Shown: positions 4,363 through 5,659 of the stretch, piece after piece | Layout: every line of letters begins with the position of its first letter | Numbering within the stretch: position 1 is the first letter of the stretch | Source: Candidatus Woesearchaeota archaeon | Lineage (GTDB): Archaea > Nanobdellota > Nanobdellia > Woesearchaeales > ARS49 | Direction: 5' to 3' | Length of the DNA stretch: 5,659 bases | Assembly (NCBI GenBank): GCA_003694525.1 | Contig: RFLK01000012.1 | Coordinates: 1 to 5,659, forward strand | The notes under the pieces: generated by a model | The model's input: only the letters and a program-made list of their open reading frames with translations | Database searches by the model: none | What the model was told of the DNA's origin: nothing | Made by a program: the position numbers and the translations under genes

Positions 4363-5659
4363 TTAGAATTTCAGTCTCGGACCGGCTTTTCTGCTTAATT
4401 TTTTCATTAATTTTTCTGGGCTCTCCCCTTTGAGCATTTTGACAAGCTTTTTGCTCTGCTTGTATTGTTTTATCATATCTCTTATTTCTTTTGCTGAAAC
4501 TCCGCTCCCTTTGCTTATTCTCTCTATTCTTTGAGCGTCTATTATTTCGGGGTTTTCAAGCTCTTCTTTTGTCATTGAATTCATCGCGTGCTTCCATTTT
4601 TCCAGTTTTCCTTCTTGCACTGCAAGGGCTTCTTTTGGAAGGGCTATGTTTCCAAAGCCGGGGATCATCTCGAGCACTTTTCCAAGAGGGCCCATTTTTC
4701 TCATCGCTTCCATCTGTTGGTGAAGGTCTATCAGGTTGAACTCTCCTTTGAGAAGCTTTTTTTCTATGTCTTTGGCCTCCTCTTGAGTTATTGCTTCTTT
4801 TGCCTTTTCAAGAAGAGCTTCAAGATCTCCCATTCCCAAAAGCCGTCCGACAAACCCCTTCGGGTTAAAGGCTTCAAGATCTTCCATCTGCTCTCCGACT
4901 CCTATGAACTTTATCGGAGCGCCTGTAACTGCGCACGCAGACAGCGCACCGCCTCCTTTTGCCGTTCCTTCCATTTTGGTCACGACAACGCCTGTTATGG
5001 CGCCTGCTTCGTGGAACGCTGCTGCTTGTCTTTGCGCTGCCTGGCCTATGTCTGCGGATATTACAAGCAGGATCTCATCAGGTTCTATTGTTTCTTTGAC
5101 TTTCTTTAGTTCATCAATTAGTTCTTGCGATAGCGCATCTCTTCCTGCAGTGTCGATTATGAGAATGTCGTATTTCTTGTATTCGTCTTTGAATTCATTG
5201 TATATCTTGAGCGGGTCTTTTTCTCCTTTCTTGATGTATACTGGAACTCTCAGGCGCTCTCCGAGTTGTTCTAATTGGTCCATTGCAGCTGGCCTGTGGA
5301 CATCAAGCCCTACAAGGGCAACTCTTTTCCCTCTTTTTTGGAAGTATTTTGCTAGCTTTCCGCTTGTTGTGGTCTTTCCTGATCCGAAAAGTCCTACAAG
5401 CATTATCTTGTTTGGCTTTTTGTCAGAGAGTTTTATCTCTGCTCTCTCGCCTCCGAGGAATCTTGTGAGCTCTTCGTATACTATGTTTACAAGGTGTTCT
5501 CTTTTAGTGAGCGCGCCCGGCGTTTTCTCTTTTTGTATTCTCTCTTTTATCCTGGTTGTCAGGGAGAATACCAACTTTACGTTCACATCGCTCTGCAATA
5601 GTGCTCTTTGTATGTCCTTTACAAGCTCGTTTATGAGTTTTTCATCTACAAATAGTGAG
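4363..5659 (-). CDS. srp54: Signal recognition particle 54 kDa protein (SRP54/Ffh), 5' end beyond window
   Basis: The GTPase of the signal recognition particle. It binds SRP RNA and signal sequences and delivers ribosomes to the membrane through FtsY. At least 431 residues are visible; the reading frame stays open to the window edge, with VDEKLINELVKDIQ at visible residues 4-17, so perhaps 15-20 N-terminal residues are missing. GTPase motifs (visible numbering): GLFGSGKTT (89-97), DVHRPAA (119-125), DTAGRD (169-174, where the family commonly has DTAGRH), TKMEG (227-231). The C-terminal methionine-rich M domain contains MGPLGKVLEMIPGFG (about 322-336) and the SRP-RNA-binding helix segment RIERISKGSG (377-386). 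The TTG at 5598 is not the start, because family sequence continues upstream. The short, Lys-rich tail (KAGPRLKF) ends 4 bp from the convergent pyrF-like gene. FtsY is excluded by the M domain. Confidence 0.97.
   Translation of the reverse strand, partial: SLFVDEKLINELVKDIQRALLQSDVNVKLVFSLTTRIKERIQKEKTPGALTKREHLVNIVYEELTRFLGGERAEIKLSDKKPNKIMLVGLFGSGKTTTSGKLAKYFQKRGKRVALVGLDVHRPAAMDQLEQLGERLRVPVYIKKGEKDPLKIYNEFKDEYKKYDILIIDTAGRDALSQELIDELKKVKETIEPDEILLVISADIGQAAQRQAAAFHEAGAITGVVVTKMEGTAKGGGALSACAVTGAPIKFIGVGEQMEDLEAFNPKGFVGRLLGMGDLEALLEKAKEAITQEEAKDIEKKLLKGEFNLIDLHQQMEAMRKMGPLGKVLEMIPGFGNIALPKEALAVQEGKLEKWKHAMNSMTKEELENPEIIDAQRIERISKGSGVSAKEIRDMIKQYKQSKKLVKMLKGESPEKLMKKLSRKAGPRLKF
4399..4415 (+). 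terminator. Candidate oligo-T terminator of the pyrF-like operon inside SRP54
   Basis: Two plus-strand T-runs, six T (4399-4404) and five T (4411-4415), lie 41-57 bases past the pyrF-like stop codon. They are opposite Lys codons of the SRP54 3' end. No intergenic space is available for a terminator, so these runs are the natural sites for stopping transcription. No strong hairpin is seen. Confidence 0.4.

Noticed and set aside
4588..5109. Plus-strand open frame of 173 codons
   Set aside because: It lies wholly antisense to conserved SRP54 sequence and its Phe/Leu/Cys-rich translation is what reverse-complemented Lys/Glu-rich coding gives.
5596..5598. TTG at 5598 as the SRP54 start
   Set aside because: Family-typical residues continue in frame to the window edge, so the gene is cut by the boundary, not started here.

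Overview
The window looks archaeal. It carries the signal recognition particle GTPase SRP54 and a stand-alone diphthamide-synthesis ligase (Dph6). Four gene starts have an AT-rich, TATA-like box centred about 26-30 bp before the ATG, the spacing expected for TATA/TFB promoters driving leaderless mRNAs. Very tight packing, small Lys/Ser-rich proteins, many cysteines and quite diverged enzymes would fit an anaerobic DPANN-type lineage (Woesearchaeota/Pacearchaeota-like). That placement is inference; no rRNA or marker set is present to prove it.

Layout: a HAD-family phosphatase is on the minus strand (60-767). It diverges, across a 94-bp two-way promoter region, from a two-gene operon on the plus strand: Dph6 (862-1542) and a class I glutamine-amidotransferase-like protein (1539-2096). 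The two overlap by ATGA. A small lipoprotein with a cysteine-rich C-terminal domain follows (2162-2635) with its own promoter. Next come an orotate-phosphoribosyltransferase-like gene (2693-3556) and an OMP-decarboxylase-like gene (3558-4358), separated by one base. The window ends with SRP54 on the minus strand (4363 to beyond 5659), convergent with the OMP-decarboxylase-like gene and only 4 bp from it.

How the genes may work together: Dph6 amidates diphthine on elongation factor 2 and is known to use ammonium. A glutaminase-type protein translationally coupled to it suggests a glutamine-fed Dph6 complex, which is the most attractive new hypothesis here. The pyrE-like/pyrF-like pair would complete UMP synthesis. 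However, the PyrE-like protein has lost much of its PRPP and catalytic-loop signature and gained a C-terminal extension of about 80 residues, while the PyrF-like partner keeps its catalytic Lys-Asp-Lys-Asp set. The lipoprotein has twelve cysteines, mostly at multiples of four residues, suggesting a stapled or metal-lined helical bundle on the cell surface.

No tRNA, rRNA, CRISPR, insertion sequence or long repeat was seen. No gene-free stretch exceeds 100 bases.
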